This document shows, one piece after another, positions 1-9,467 of a stretch of 64,000 nt of DNA. Source of the stretch: Pontibacter ramchanderi (GTDB taxonomy: Bacteria; Bacteroidota; Bacteroidia; Cytophagales; Hymenobacteraceae); NCBI RefSeq assembly GCF_002846395.1, contig NZ_PJMU01000003.1:1-64000 (forward strand), given 5' to 3'. The notes beneath the pieces were generated by a model, which did no database searches, had not been told where the DNA came from, and saw nothing but the letters and a program-made list of their open reading frames with translations. The translations under genes and the position numbers were made by a program. How positions within the stretch are numbered: the stretch's first letter is position 1; every line of letters starts with the position of its first letter.

Positions 1-583
1 ACATCCACGCCGAGGCCGGTTACGCCAGGGCCGTGGTCAAGACCTTCACCGGCGTGTCGGTGACCGACGGCAAGCTGACAATTGGGTTCTCCTCGGTGAC
101 AAACAATGCCATCGTCTCCGCAATCGAAGTGATTAAGGAAGATGCTACAACAATTACTTCTGCCGTTCTCACCAACTCAGGCGGCTCGAGCTACAAGGAC
201 AGCCAGTCCAGAACCTGGGCGGCGGACGCGGCCTTCTCGGGCGGGGTGTCCGGCTCGCAATCCATCAGCGTGAGCAACACCTCCAGTGACGCGCTCTACC
301 AGCGCTACCGCTACGCCAGCAACGGGGCCCCCTTCAGCTACAACATCCCTGTGGCCTCGGGCCGCTACACCGTCAAGCTGCACTTCGCCGAGCCCTACTT
401 CAAGAAGTCAGGCGCCCGCAAGTTCAACGTCGACGTGGAGGGCGCGCGCAAGTTGAGCAGCTACGACATCCACGCCGAGGCCGGTTACGCCAGGGCCGTG
501 GTCAAGACCTTCACCGGCGTGTCGGTGACCGACGGCAAGCTGACAATTGGGTTCTCCTCGGTGACAAACAATGCCATCGTCTC
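1..583 (+). repeat. 118-bp perfect direct repeat (ends of two tandem malectin modules)
   Basis: Bases 1-118 and 466-583 are identical base for base, then diverge at 119/584. The left edge of the first copy is cut by the window, so the true repeat may be longer. It encodes the last third of the malectin domain (from IHAEAGY to NNAIVS). Full identity, including silent positions, points to recent duplication or gene conversion between adjacent modules. Confidence 0.95.
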
Positions 584-608
584 TGCAGTAGAAGTAATTA
601 AGGAGTAG
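1..608 (+). CDS. secreted malectin-domain protein, C-terminal part (5' end outside window)
   Basis: The reading frame is already open at base 3 and stops at 606-608, so the start codon lies outside the window. What is visible is the end of one malectin-like carbohydrate-binding domain (to about base 141), a short AT-rich linker (ITSAVLTNSG) and one complete malectin domain of about 145 residues with the familiar blocks SQSRTWAADAAF, APFSYNIPV, YTVKLHFAEPYF and NNAIVSAVEV. The protein ends directly after the malectin fold, with no T9SS sorting domain, unlike the next two genes. The domain DNA is very GC-rich while the linker and downstream DNA are AT-rich. A surface glycan-binding role is inferred from the domain and from the neighbouring T9SS proteins and polysaccharide genes. 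Confidence 0.8.
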   Translation, partial: IHAEAGYARAVVKTFTGVSVTDGKLTIGFSSVTNNAIVSAIEVIKEDATTITSAVLTNSGGSSYKDSQSRTWAADAAFSGGVSGSQSISVSNTSSDALYQRYRYASNGAPFSYNIPVASGRYTVKLHFAEPYFKKSGARKFNVDVEGARKLSSYDIHAEAGYARAVVKTFTGVSVTDGKLTIGFSSVTNNAIVSAVEVIKE

Positions 609-669
609 AAACTTATTTTACCGAATGAGGCGATCTAAATAATTGTTTTAGATTAAGTTCATAATAACT

Positions 670-703
670 AAGCGATGTAGGACCTACCTACATCGCTTTT
701 TTT
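670..703 (+). terminator. rho-independent terminator after the malectin gene
   Basis: A perfect 12-bp stem AAGCGATGTAGG (670-681) / CCTACATCGCTT (687-698), with a 5-nt loop (682-686), runs into seven T residues (697-703). It lies 62 bp after the stop codon at 608. Confidence 0.9.
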
Positions 704-1509
704 GTTAAATACAGTATTTTTCTGAGTCTTTGCTCACTTATAGGAAGTATATATCATTAGTTTTTTAATGTTCAATTGCATTTATGTTTTCATAACACTT
801 AATGGAATTAATATTAACCTATGCATCTCATTTGGGGATCCAATGCATTATCAGCCTGATTGATCAAAGGATAACTTATTTCTTGTTTTTTCTTTACAAG
901 TATAAATTCATTATCAGTAACTGCTAATTATATTCTATTTAATAAGCATTATAAGTCCTCTACTATATACCCTAAAGCAATAATACTACCTGACTACTTT
1001 AATTATAATTATCATTCTATTGACCAGTAGTAGGACTACTGATCTTATACCCTATAGGCCCTTAGGCCAGTACATTTCATTAAAAGCCATAAAAGACACA
1101 AGAATTTCGAAAATTAAATTCTAACTCAAATGGTACATATCGAATAATGCACAACGACAGACTATTAAATATTTTATATATATAAAATATAAAAAGCGAA
1201 TTGATCTATTGTAAAAAAATACAAATAAAACAGCAACCATTCCAATATTATACGTAAATATCAATAGGCTGAAATAACATTATTAGTTTAGAAAATTACA
1301 TCTAAACCTATTGAATATTATATACATCATAGATATATATAATAATATATTTAGGAATATTATAAGATTCATTAAAAATTTTGATCTGGATTATTGAATA
1401 TTCTATTAGCTCTTGCTAGAGAAATCTCGCCTTTTGCAGACATCTTATATATCATTTACTCTTTGAATGCCTGGTTGTTACCATACTATACGTCTAATAT
1501 AAAGCTAAA
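704..1509. other. long AT-rich intergenic region without a gene
   Basis: About 800 bp of very AT-rich sequence with no convincing reading frame. A small hairpin CAGTAGT-AGG-ACTACTG sits at 1025-1041, and AT-only tracts occur around 1170-1195 and 1330-1350. It presumably holds the promoter of the 1510 gene, but I cannot place a TAnnTTTG element with confidence. Confidence 0.6.
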
Positions 1510-4500
1510 ATGAAAAAGACATTTACAATTGAACCTAGAATAATCTTCTCATTAATTATCAATAGCCTATTCATTTTAACACTTGTTACTGCTATAAACA
1601 GCAGAACAGAAGGTGCTGACCTTAAAAATCTTGCAACAAGCTATCAAACATCTCCTGCCTTAATAAGTAACATATCTACAGGCTCAGGTAAGGCTTATAC
1701 AACTACAGGTCTTGTTATAGGGGCCAAAACCTACGTAGATCGTACATATCAAGTCACTAGCTTACCCTCAATATTATCTGGATCTTTCATTTTACAGACA
1801 GCTAATGATGATAAGCAAAATACAAGTACTTCATTTCTTTCTTTTGACTTAAGTCAAAGTTCAACTGTTTATGTAGCTTATGATCCAAGAGCTACCTCAT
1901 TGCCTAACTGGCTTAGTGGTTGGCAAAAGTTAAGTGACAGGATAGGTTTTAACGATCCTAAGATTAGTCATATGGATTTATACAGCAAAACTTTTCCAGC
2001 CGGGAAAGTTAGTTTAGGCGGCAATTTGGCGAGTCCAGCTTCAGGATCACAAACTAATTACTTTGTAGTCGCTAAACAATCTACATCGACTTCTTCGAGC
2101 CTAATTTCGGGGGTCTCCTCAAAAACTGGTAGAAATTATAATCTTACCACTCTAGCTGTAGGAAAAGAAGCGTATACGGACCGTACTTATAAAATAACAG
2201 GTGTTCCTACATCTTTGAACGGAATACCCTTTATTCAGACACCAAATGAGGACAAGCGGTCTACAAGTACTACGGTCGTATCATTTAACCTCAGCCAGAC
2301 TTCTACCGTTTATGTAGCTTACGACCCGAGAGCCACAGCTTTACCTACTTGGCTCAGTGGTTGGCAGAAGCTTTCAGATAAATTATATTTCGACGATCCT
2401 GGCACTAATTACTTAGATTTATACAGTAGATCATTTCCTGCGGGCACAGTAAGCTTAGGAGGAAATATGGCTAGCCCGGCAGCTGGTTCACAAACAAATT
2501 ACCTGATATTAGCCAAACAATCTACCACCACTGGTAACACACTTGCATTTACACCAAACACTTTAAATTATACAGTAGAACAGGGTGCAAATGTAACAAG
2601 TCAATCAACAACATTATCAGCAAATACTGGATCACCCAGTATTACCTTAGTCAAGTCAGAAGCTAGTTGGCTTACCTTACCTACCTCTTCACTAGGAACA
2701 ATTTCTTTTGGCCCGTCAAATATCAGTTCAAATCTGACCCCAGGTGTATACCAGGCGACAGTGACTGCAAATGCGAGCAACTATCAGTCCGCCTCATTGC
2801 AAATTAACTTAACGGTTACTAAATCAAGTACTACAACCCAGGAAAAGAAATTTAATTTTCAACCCGCTGGCTCTTCTACACCGAGCGGTTATACCCAAGA
2901 TGTTGGGCTAGCTTTTGATAATGGTAGAGGCTATGGTTGGGTAGATCCATCTACAAAACAGCCTAGAGATCTAACAGCTAATATGCGTCTCCGTTCAGGT
3001 ACCGATGAGCTACGACTCAGAACATTATCTCAAATGCAAGCGTCCGATAAAGGACAACTCCCAGGAAGCTGGGAACATGTTACTGCTAATGGATCTTATA
3101 ATGTGACAGTGAGTGCTGGAGACCCTAATTATTTCGATAGTAACCACCGTATAAATGTAGAAGGCGTCACTGCTATATCAAATTTCATACCTTCAACTTC
3201 ACAAAAGTTCAGATCAGCAACTGTTACAGTTCAGGTTAATGACGGAAAGCTTACCATAGACGCTAATGGTGGAACAAATACAAAAATAAATTACGTCATT
3301 ATCACGCCTGCATCTTCTGATGGTGACAAAATTCCACCTACAGTAGCTGTGAAATTAAGCGGCGTGTTGCTATCGCCGGGAGTTTATGCCAATGAAGCCA
3401 CCATTGCAATTGAAGCATCTGATACTGGTGGTTCTGGTCTTGCTTCGATTCAGTACAGTCTGAATAATGGCTCTTATACAGCTTACAATTCCCCTTTCAA
3501 AATAAGTACTGCAGGCAGTTATACTATTCGGGCTAGAGCAATAGATGGCAATAACAACCAGACAATAACAGACATAACTTCTTTCAGTATCGTAAAGTCT
3601 TCCCAAAGCAATGCTTATATGGTGGTGGAGAATATGGACAAGTTCCAAGCACCGGACAGGCTGACATTCTCACTTCTTCAGACTCCTTGGAGGCGACAGA
3701 ACGAGGATGGCTCTTATACACCCTATAATGCTAATCATAATAAGGTGAGACTTAAAATAAGTAACCGAGGATCGGGGTCTTTAACAGTTAGTGGTTTAAC
3801 GTTTTCTAACACCTCCGCATGGAAGATTGCTACTCTGAATGGTTCAACTTATTCTAGTTCATCTTTGCCTATTACCCTGAATAGTGGTGCGTCAGTAGAG
3901 GCAGTTGTCGAATTCATAGCTAAGGATTTAGGAGGACGCGTAAAGCTGCTTAATGATAAGCTGTACATTTCATCCAATGACCCTAACACCCCATACAAGG
4001 AGATAAAACTTCATGGATTATGGCAATTTGAAGGTGAGGGGAATGATGAGCCTTATGCACAGGAGATCATCAATGCATTTGGCTTTAAGACTAAAGTAGG
4101 ATTTAGTGCGACAGACGGCACCTCAAAAGGGAACACCGTAATTGCTAACTCTGATGAAATACTTTCAGCTTACTTCCTTCGTGCTGATGCGACTAAACCT
4201 GTACATGTCGTTCAGATGGCTGCCTATCACAGTTGCTGCTCCTCTACAGAAACCTTCCAATGGTATGACAAAGGGAGTACAACCAACAGAACTGTTTTCC
4301 AGCATAACACCCTGGATGGTCAGTCTCTATTACCAAGGCTAAGAAGTTCTTCAACTGATGTTGCGCAGGGAACGTTCTCACCTAGCGGCGCCTTTGGCTT
4401 TAAAACCAATAACTCTTATTCTGACCGAACAAAAAATTATGAAGGCAGAATAGGTATGCGTATTTGGAAAGCAGTTGATCAGGATGGCAATATCATTCCG

Positions 4501-5763
4501 AATGCCTATATCATAGGTATGGATTACCTTACATCTCCATTTGTTAATTACGACTATCAGGATAACATATACTATGTGAGTAATGTTAAACCGGAAGTGG
4601 GGGCTGTTTTCTATTCTGAACTGCAGGCAACACCATCAGCCTCAGACTTTGGCACATTATTAACAGGAGCTAGCAAGTCACAGACTATAAATCTTAAAAA
4701 TTTAGGTAAAACTTATAGCAATGGAAGTAGCGATCCTTCCATAACAATCAGGAGTATAGAAATTGTAGGACCAAATAGAGACGAATTTTCGGCTTCTATG
4801 CCAACTACTACAACATTAACCCCACAAGCCACCACTGGCATCAATGCCGTTTTCCGTCCTTCCAGCTCAGGGATAAAGAACGCAGCCTTACTCGTGCATT
4901 ATAATAATTCTATGTCACCTTTACGCATACCTCTTTATGGTATGGCTAATACAAGTAACAGCACGGTTAACATTACAAAGCGCATTAAGGGTGGGGCAGA
5001 TACGAATGTAACGATTGGTGGCAAGTTATGGGAGGCTGACATAAACTATAGGAAAGGGAATATCAAGTTAGATAGACCAGGAGCTACTCCTATTGCCGGT
5101 ACAGACGATGACCCACTCTACCAAACTTACCTATCCTCCAACGCTGATTTCGATGAGATCCGCTACGACATCCCAATTGCGAATGGCAATTACGCTGTTA
5201 GAATGCACTTTGCAGAGAACTTTTGGTCGGTAGCGGGTGCCAGGGTATTCAATATCAGTCTAGAAAATGTGACGCAGCTATTCAACTTTGATATATTCAA
5301 TGAAGTAGGTTTTAAAGCAGCTCTGGTAAAAGATTTTGAAGTAAGTGTAACTGACGGTACTTTAAACTTGAAATTTAACCCTACAGCAAACAGACTGGCA
5401 TTAGCTGGTGTAGAAATTTTCAGGATAGCGTCTGGCTCTAACTTGACAGCATCTCAAACTTCTTTAATCTCATCGACAGACAAGGTTTCAGGGAGCAATC
5501 AGTTCAACTTTAAGGTATATCCCAATCCTAATAAAGGTGAGAATCTCCATATTGAGATTGAAGGATTTGGTAGCAATGAGCATGTTACAATTCAGCTTTA
5601 TGATGTGGCAGGGCGCACATTACAAGTTTCTGAACTGATGACTGATGCTAGTGGCACAAAGAAGACAGAATTAGTTTTCAGCAGAAAGTTGAGCAGAGGA
5701 ATGTACATAATTAAAGCTAGCACTGACGCGGGTGAATCACACATGAAATTAGTTATAGAATAA
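1510..5763 (+). CDS. large multidomain T9SS-exported surface protein with malectin domain
   Basis: A 1417-residue secreted protein. Residues 1-36 form a signal peptide (basic start, hydrophobic core ending near LVTAINS). Residues about 50-193 and 197-342 are two copies of one beta-sandwich-like domain sharing VYVAYDPRAT, LSGWQKLSD and SLGGN. Next come a BACON/Ig-like segment (about 345-437), a sugar-binding-like beta domain (about 445-600), an Ig-like domain (about 610-700), choice-of-anchor-like beta domains (about 705-1150), a malectin domain (about 1155-1310) and a C-terminal T9SS type A sorting domain (VYPNPNKGE start, about residues 1337-1417). No catalytic motif is recognised; surface glycan binding or adhesion is inferred. 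Its own malectin domain is AT-rich, unlike those in the neighbouring genes. The ATG at 1510 is chosen because the signal peptide follows it directly. Confidence 0.85.
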   Translation: MKKTFTIEPRIIFSLIINSLFILTLVTAINSRTEGADLKNLATSYQTSPALISNISTGSGKAYTTTGLVIGAKTYVDRTYQVTSLPSILSGSFILQTANDDKQNTSTSFLSFDLSQSSTVYVAYDPRATSLPNWLSGWQKLSDRIGFNDPKISHMDLYSKTFPAGKVSLGGNLASPASGSQTNYFVVAKQSTSTSSSLISGVSSKTGRNYNLTTLAVGKEAYTDRTYKITGVPTSLNGIPFIQTPNEDKRSTSTTVVSFNLSQTSTVYVAYDPRATALPTWLSGWQKLSDKLYFDDPGTNYLDLYSRSFPAGTVSLGGNMASPAAGSQTNYLILAKQSTTTGNTLAFTPNTLNYTVEQGANVTSQSTTLSANTGSPSITLVKSEASWLTLPTSSLGTISFGPSNISSNLTPGVYQATVTANASNYQSASLQINLTVTKSSTTTQEKKFNFQPAGSSTPSGYTQDVGLAFDNGRGYGWVDPSTKQPRDLTANMRLRSGTDELRLRTLSQMQASDKGQLPGSWEHVTANGSYNVTVSAGDPNYFDSNHRINVEGVTAISNFIPSTSQKFRSATVTVQVNDGKLTIDANGGTNTKINYVIITPASSDGDKIPPTVAVKLSGVLLSPGVYANEATIAIEASDTGGSGLASIQYSLNNGSYTAYNSPFKISTAGSYTIRARAIDGNNNQTITDITSFSIVKSSQSNAYMVVENMDKFQAPDRLTFSLLQTPWRRQNEDGSYTPYNANHNKVRLKISNRGSGSLTVSGLTFSNTSAWKIATLNGSTYSSSSLPITLNSGASVEAVVEFIAKDLGGRVKLLNDKLYISSNDPNTPYKEIKLHGLWQFEGEGNDEPYAQEIINAFGFKTKVGFSATDGTSKGNTVIANSDEILSAYFLRADATKPVHVVQMAAYHSCCSSTETFQWYDKGSTTNRTVFQHNTLDGQSLLPRLRSSSTDVAQGTFSPSGAFGFKTNNSYSDRTKNYEGRIGMRIWKAVDQDGNIIPNAYIIGMDYLTSPFVNYDYQDNIYYVSNVKPEVGAVFYSELQATPSASDFGTLLTGASKSQTINLKNLGKTYSNGSSDPSITIRSIEIVGPNRDEFSASMPTTTTLTPQATTGINAVFRPSSSGIKNAALLVHYNNSMSPLRIPLYGMANTSNSTVNITKRIKGGADTNVTIGGKLWEADINYRKGNIKLDRPGATPIAGTDDDPLYQTYLSSNADFDEIRYDIPIANGNYAVRMHFAENFWSVAGARVFNISLENVTQLFNFDIFNEVGFKAALVKDFEVSVTDGTLNLKFNPTANRLALAGVEIFRIASGSNLTASQTSLISSTDKVSGSNQFNFKVYPNPNKGENLHIEIEGFGSNEHVTIQLYDVAGRTLQVSELMTDASGTKKTELVFSRKLSRGMYIIKASTDAGESHMKLVIE

Positions 5764-5770
5764 GTTTCAC

Positions 5771-5815
5771 CCATCTATCCTAGGGGGATTTTGGGAATCC
5801 TCCTAGGATAGATGG
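5771..5815 (+). terminator. strong intergenic hairpin after the 1510-5763 gene
   Basis: A 20-bp stem (5771-5790 with 5796-5815, one G-T pair, loop TTGGG) starts 7 bp after the stop codon. No T-tract follows, so it may act as a transcript-end stabiliser or a weak terminator rather than a classical intrinsic terminator. Confidence 0.7.
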
Positions 5816-5928
5816 AAAACGCCACAAACCTCCTCTGTACTATTCTTTTAGCAGTTGCCTTAGCCACCGTGTTCTAAGCTGCCAAAGTGAAAAGGGAAAC
5901 ATAAAATTTCACTTAAAAATTTCCCAAT

Positions 5929-8900
5929 ATGAAAAAAACATCTACATCTGGTAAAAAGGCGATTATAAGACGCTTTGGCCTTACGCTACTCATCCCTGTT
6001 GTAGCTTATATGTTTAGTTTATCTGCTTTGGCTCAAAGTTGTCCACCTATTAGCCCAATTTCATGTGACAAAGTTCAGGTCGCCCTACCTTATAACTTAA
6101 GTTTCAGCAGCTCTGTTTCGGGAACTGTGCCAGATAAAAACGGGATCGGAACCGGCTTCACCATGGTCGACGCCTACTCCGGTTCCCGACATTCGGCCGA
6201 CGGGAATCCTTCCAATACAGGTATGCCTGGCTATGAAGCCTCTAAGCTAACAGTAGCATCAGGCAGGCTTCAGATAGTGACAAACAAAGGAATTGCGGCA
6301 ACAACAAGTAACAATCAGTTAAATGCTCTGGGCGTACGAATAGATTCACGTGCAAAGCTAAACGTAGAAGTAACACTCATTAATCCTTTTAATGGCACTT
6401 CATACCAACAAGGAGGTCTTTGGTTTGGGTTAAATGACAAGACCTATCTTAAAATAGTTGCTGTAGGCAATAAAGTAGAACTTCGAAAGGAGGTAAATGA
6501 TGTAACTGCAGCCTCAGACCAACGAATCACTTCCTCGCTATCTGACCTCCATAATTCTGCCTTACGTTTAAGGCTGGAGATAGATCCTAATCTGAATGTG
6601 GCAAAAGGCTATTATACGATTAATGGAGGAGCAGAACAAAGTGTGGGTACAGCACTAAGTATTTCAGGTATGGGCATAACTTCTTCAACAGCCTTTGCTG
6701 GCATTTTCGCCACGCACCGTAACGGCACCAGTCCTGTTACCTATACCTTTGATGACTTTGCTGTAAAAAGCCAGACAACCACAGGAAATAATCATCCTAC
6801 TTTCGTCACGAAAAACTACTCCTACTCTGTTTCAGATGCAGTAGCTCCAGGAAGCAATGTCGGTAGCGTGAAAGCAAACGATCCGGAGGGGGGGGCAATT
6901 ACTTATGCGGTTGTAGCAGGAAACACTAACAACGCCTTCACTATTAGCTCGAGTACTGGGGTTATCTCAGTAAATAAAAAGCTTAATTATCATTCACAGG
7001 CAAACTATTCCATCAGAATCAGGGCTACAGACACCGGCGGACTTAGTGACGAGGCTTCCGTTAACATTTCGGTAAGTAATGGATCTTCCACTGCAAATTT
7101 TACATCAATTTCTTGGAGCACTGCTGCAAATCAACCATTCAATGTCAGCGAAGCCCAAGGTGAAGTTGTGAATGGAAAGCTCTATACCTTTGGAGGTTTC
7201 GATAGTCAAAAATCCTGCTGCACACCTACAAGCCGTGCATACGTCTATGACCCTTCACTTAATAAATGGACATCAATCGCGCAAATGCCTCCGATGAATG
7301 GCACTAATTATGGTGGAGTGACTCATGCTGGTTTTGCGACCGATGGAACTGATATATACTTTGCAGGCGGATACACTTCAAACGCTACCGGAACAGGTCA
7401 AATATTTGGAACAAAAGAAGTATGGAAATACATTGTTTCTGAAAACCGGTATGTAAGGCTCCCCGATCTACCAATTGTTATCGCCGCAGGGCAACTAGAG
7501 TATGTAAATGGAAAGCTGCATCATATAGCGGGAACTAACCAAGCACGCACCGCAGATTTAGGCAATCATTATGTTCTTGACCTAGACAATTTAGGTGCTG
7601 GATGGAAAACTTTAACATCTCTCCCAAGCCCTAGGCAACATGCAGGTTCGGCGGTATATGAGGGCAAAATATACTTCATTGGCGGACAAACTGGTCATGA
7701 CAGTCATCTTGTTGCTTCAAAAGAAGTACACCGTTACGATCCTGGATTGAATAGTTGGGTAAAGGTAGCAGATCTTCCTGTTCCTAGCGGAGCTACAGGC
7801 CGCGGACATATTTCTTCTGCGGTTGTTGTAGTGGGTAATCGTATTTTAGTGCTCGGCGGAGAAACCATTCACAATAGTGGACGGACTAATATGGTGTCTG
7901 CCTATACTCCGGCCACAAATAATTGGCAAAATTTAACCAGCCTTCCTGCAGCACGTTTTTCCGGCGTCGCGGCTCTTCTTAACAACAATATATATTACAC
8001 AGGAGGCTCTAGCTCCAGTACAACCTATAAAGGCATACCAGGCACAAGTGGCAGCACAAGTCAGCAAGTGGTAAGTTTTACGTTGATAAACGCAGATACG
8101 AAGCAAAATATACAAGTGCTTCAAAATGGCGCAACACTTAATCTATCCTCCCTGCCAACGAAAAATTTCAATATTCGAGCTAACACAAACCCTAGTTTGG
8201 TTGGTAGCGTGATATTCAACTTAAGTGGTGCGCAGGTCCTAAATGTGACAGAAAACCGGGCACCTTATGATCTAATGGGAGATGACGGAGCTTGGACACC
8301 GGCTGCAGGGAACTATACCCTCAAGGCAACGCCGTATACTTCGTCTAGTGGAAGTGGAACAGCTGGGAATGCCTTAACAATTAGTTTTTCAGTTACAAAT
8401 CAGTCTAGTACTCCATCCAGTTCTAATTTGCTTAATGCTGGAGGTGGCCAGTACACCGACGGCCAGTCCAGGACCTGGTCCTCGGACAGCCACTTCACCG
8501 GCGGCGTGGCTGGCTCCAAGTCCTTCGACGTGGCCGGCACCGCCGACGACCGCCTCTACCTGGCCTACCGCTACGCGGCCGACGGGGCCCCCTTCAGCTA
8601 CAACATCCCCGTCAGCGGGACCGGCCCCCACACCGTCCGGCTCCACTTCCTGGAGCCCTACTTCGGGGCCCCGGGCGGCAAGACCTCTAACCTGGCCGGG
8701 GCGCGCCTCTTCCACGTCGACGTGGAGGGACAGCGCGTGCTGAGCAACTACGACATCTACGCCCAGGACGGGGCCGGCAAGGCCGTCGTCAAGACATACG
8801 AAAACGTCTCCGTCAGCGACGGGGCCCTCACCATCAGCTTCACTTCCGTGGCTAACAACGCCATCATATCGGCCATCGAAGTCATCTCGGCGAGTGGCAA

Positions 8901-9216
8901 TATTACAATGCTAAATAGGTTAGAAACTTCGGAAAAAGCGGAACTTGCGGGTGAGAGCTACCTGCGTGTACACCCTAACCCTAGCGAAAAGGGCGATCTA
9001 TTTTTTGAGATTCAAGGCTTCGGAGCGCTCGAATCAGCCGAGATCACATTAGTTGATGTATCAGGACGTTCCTTGTATAGCGAAGTAACCAAAACGGATG
9101 GAAGTGGTGCTGCAAAAGGAAAAATAACTATACATAAAAATATAAAACCAGGTATCTATTTCCTCAAAGCTCAATCGAGCTATACAGTAAGATCAACCAA
9201 ATTAATCAGGCAATAG
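5929..9216 (+). CDS. T9SS-exported Kelch/cadherin/malectin surface protein
   Basis: A 1095-residue secreted protein. Residues 1-36 are a signal peptide ending SALAQ. Residues about 55-284 look like a concanavalin/LamG-type beta domain, and about 289-384 form a cadherin-like domain with the block NDPEGGAITYAV. Residues about 390-714 hold six Kelch repeats (for example GKLYTFGGF, TDIYFAGGY, GKIYFIGGQ, NRILVLGGE), likely a beta-propeller. Residues about 834-989 are a malectin domain and about 1012-1095 a T9SS type A sorting domain (VHPNPSEKGD start). The malectin-coding part (about 8437-8893) is near 72% GC where counted (8461-8640), against 42% in the line at 8101-8160, so it looks like an inserted or converted module. 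The role is inferred to be extracellular glycan binding or adhesion; no enzymatic residues are evident. Confidence 0.87.
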   Translation: MKKTSTSGKKAIIRRFGLTLLIPVVAYMFSLSALAQSCPPISPISCDKVQVALPYNLSFSSSVSGTVPDKNGIGTGFTMVDAYSGSRHSADGNPSNTGMPGYEASKLTVASGRLQIVTNKGIAATTSNNQLNALGVRIDSRAKLNVEVTLINPFNGTSYQQGGLWFGLNDKTYLKIVAVGNKVELRKEVNDVTAASDQRITSSLSDLHNSALRLRLEIDPNLNVAKGYYTINGGAEQSVGTALSISGMGITSSTAFAGIFATHRNGTSPVTYTFDDFAVKSQTTTGNNHPTFVTKNYSYSVSDAVAPGSNVGSVKANDPEGGAITYAVVAGNTNNAFTISSSTGVISVNKKLNYHSQANYSIRIRATDTGGLSDEASVNISVSNGSSTANFTSISWSTAANQPFNVSEAQGEVVNGKLYTFGGFDSQKSCCTPTSRAYVYDPSLNKWTSIAQMPPMNGTNYGGVTHAGFATDGTDIYFAGGYTSNATGTGQIFGTKEVWKYIVSENRYVRLPDLPIVIAAGQLEYVNGKLHHIAGTNQARTADLGNHYVLDLDNLGAGWKTLTSLPSPRQHAGSAVYEGKIYFIGGQTGHDSHLVASKEVHRYDPGLNSWVKVADLPVPSGATGRGHISSAVVVVGNRILVLGGETIHNSGRTNMVSAYTPATNNWQNLTSLPAARFSGVAALLNNNIYYTGGSSSSTTYKGIPGTSGSTSQQVVSFTLINADTKQNIQVLQNGATLNLSSLPTKNFNIRANTNPSLVGSVIFNLSGAQVLNVTENRAPYDLMGDDGAWTPAAGNYTLKATPYTSSSGSGTAGNALTISFSVTNQSSTPSSSNLLNAGGGQYTDGQSRTWSSDSHFTGGVAGSKSFDVAGTADDRLYLAYRYAADGAPFSYNIPVSGTGPHTVRLHFLEPYFGAPGGKTSNLAGARLFHVDVEGQRVLSNYDIYAQDGAGKAVVKTYENVSVSDGALTISFTSVANNAIISAIEVISASGNITMLNRLETSEKAELAGESYLRVHPNPSEKGDLFFEIQGFGALESAEITLVDVSGRSLYSEVTKTDGSGAAKGKITIHKNIKPGIYFLKAQSSYTVRSTKLIRQ

Positions 9217-9223
9217 AAGAAGC

Positions 9224-9267
9224 TGCAGCCATAGAAAATAACCTACTAAGTAATATCTATGGCTGCA
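9224..9267 (+). terminator. hairpin downstream of the Kelch/malectin gene
   Basis: A 12-bp perfect stem TGCAGCCATAGA (9224-9235) / TCTATGGCTGCA (9256-9267) with a 20-nt loop begins 7 bp after the stop. No strong T-tract follows, so termination efficiency is uncertain. Confidence 0.6.
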
Positions 9268-9467
9268 CATTTACTCGCTTGGCATCTTGTTATTCCGATG
9301 AATTTCCTTCAGTGTCTTATTAATTATTCTCCACTCGATGATGTTTACGCACTTACAAGCGGCATCCAATTATTTTGTTAAGTACCTATAAATTTTATCT
9401 CAATTTAATCTAAACATTTTCCTAACAAATCATGTAATACTAATTATTATAAGTTTACTGCAATTAT

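Noticed and set aside
8437..8893. GC-rich malectin segment as an inserted mobile element
   Set aside because: Reading frame and domain boundaries are intact, and no terminal repeats, target duplication or recombinase are seen; cassette exchange or conversion is the better description.
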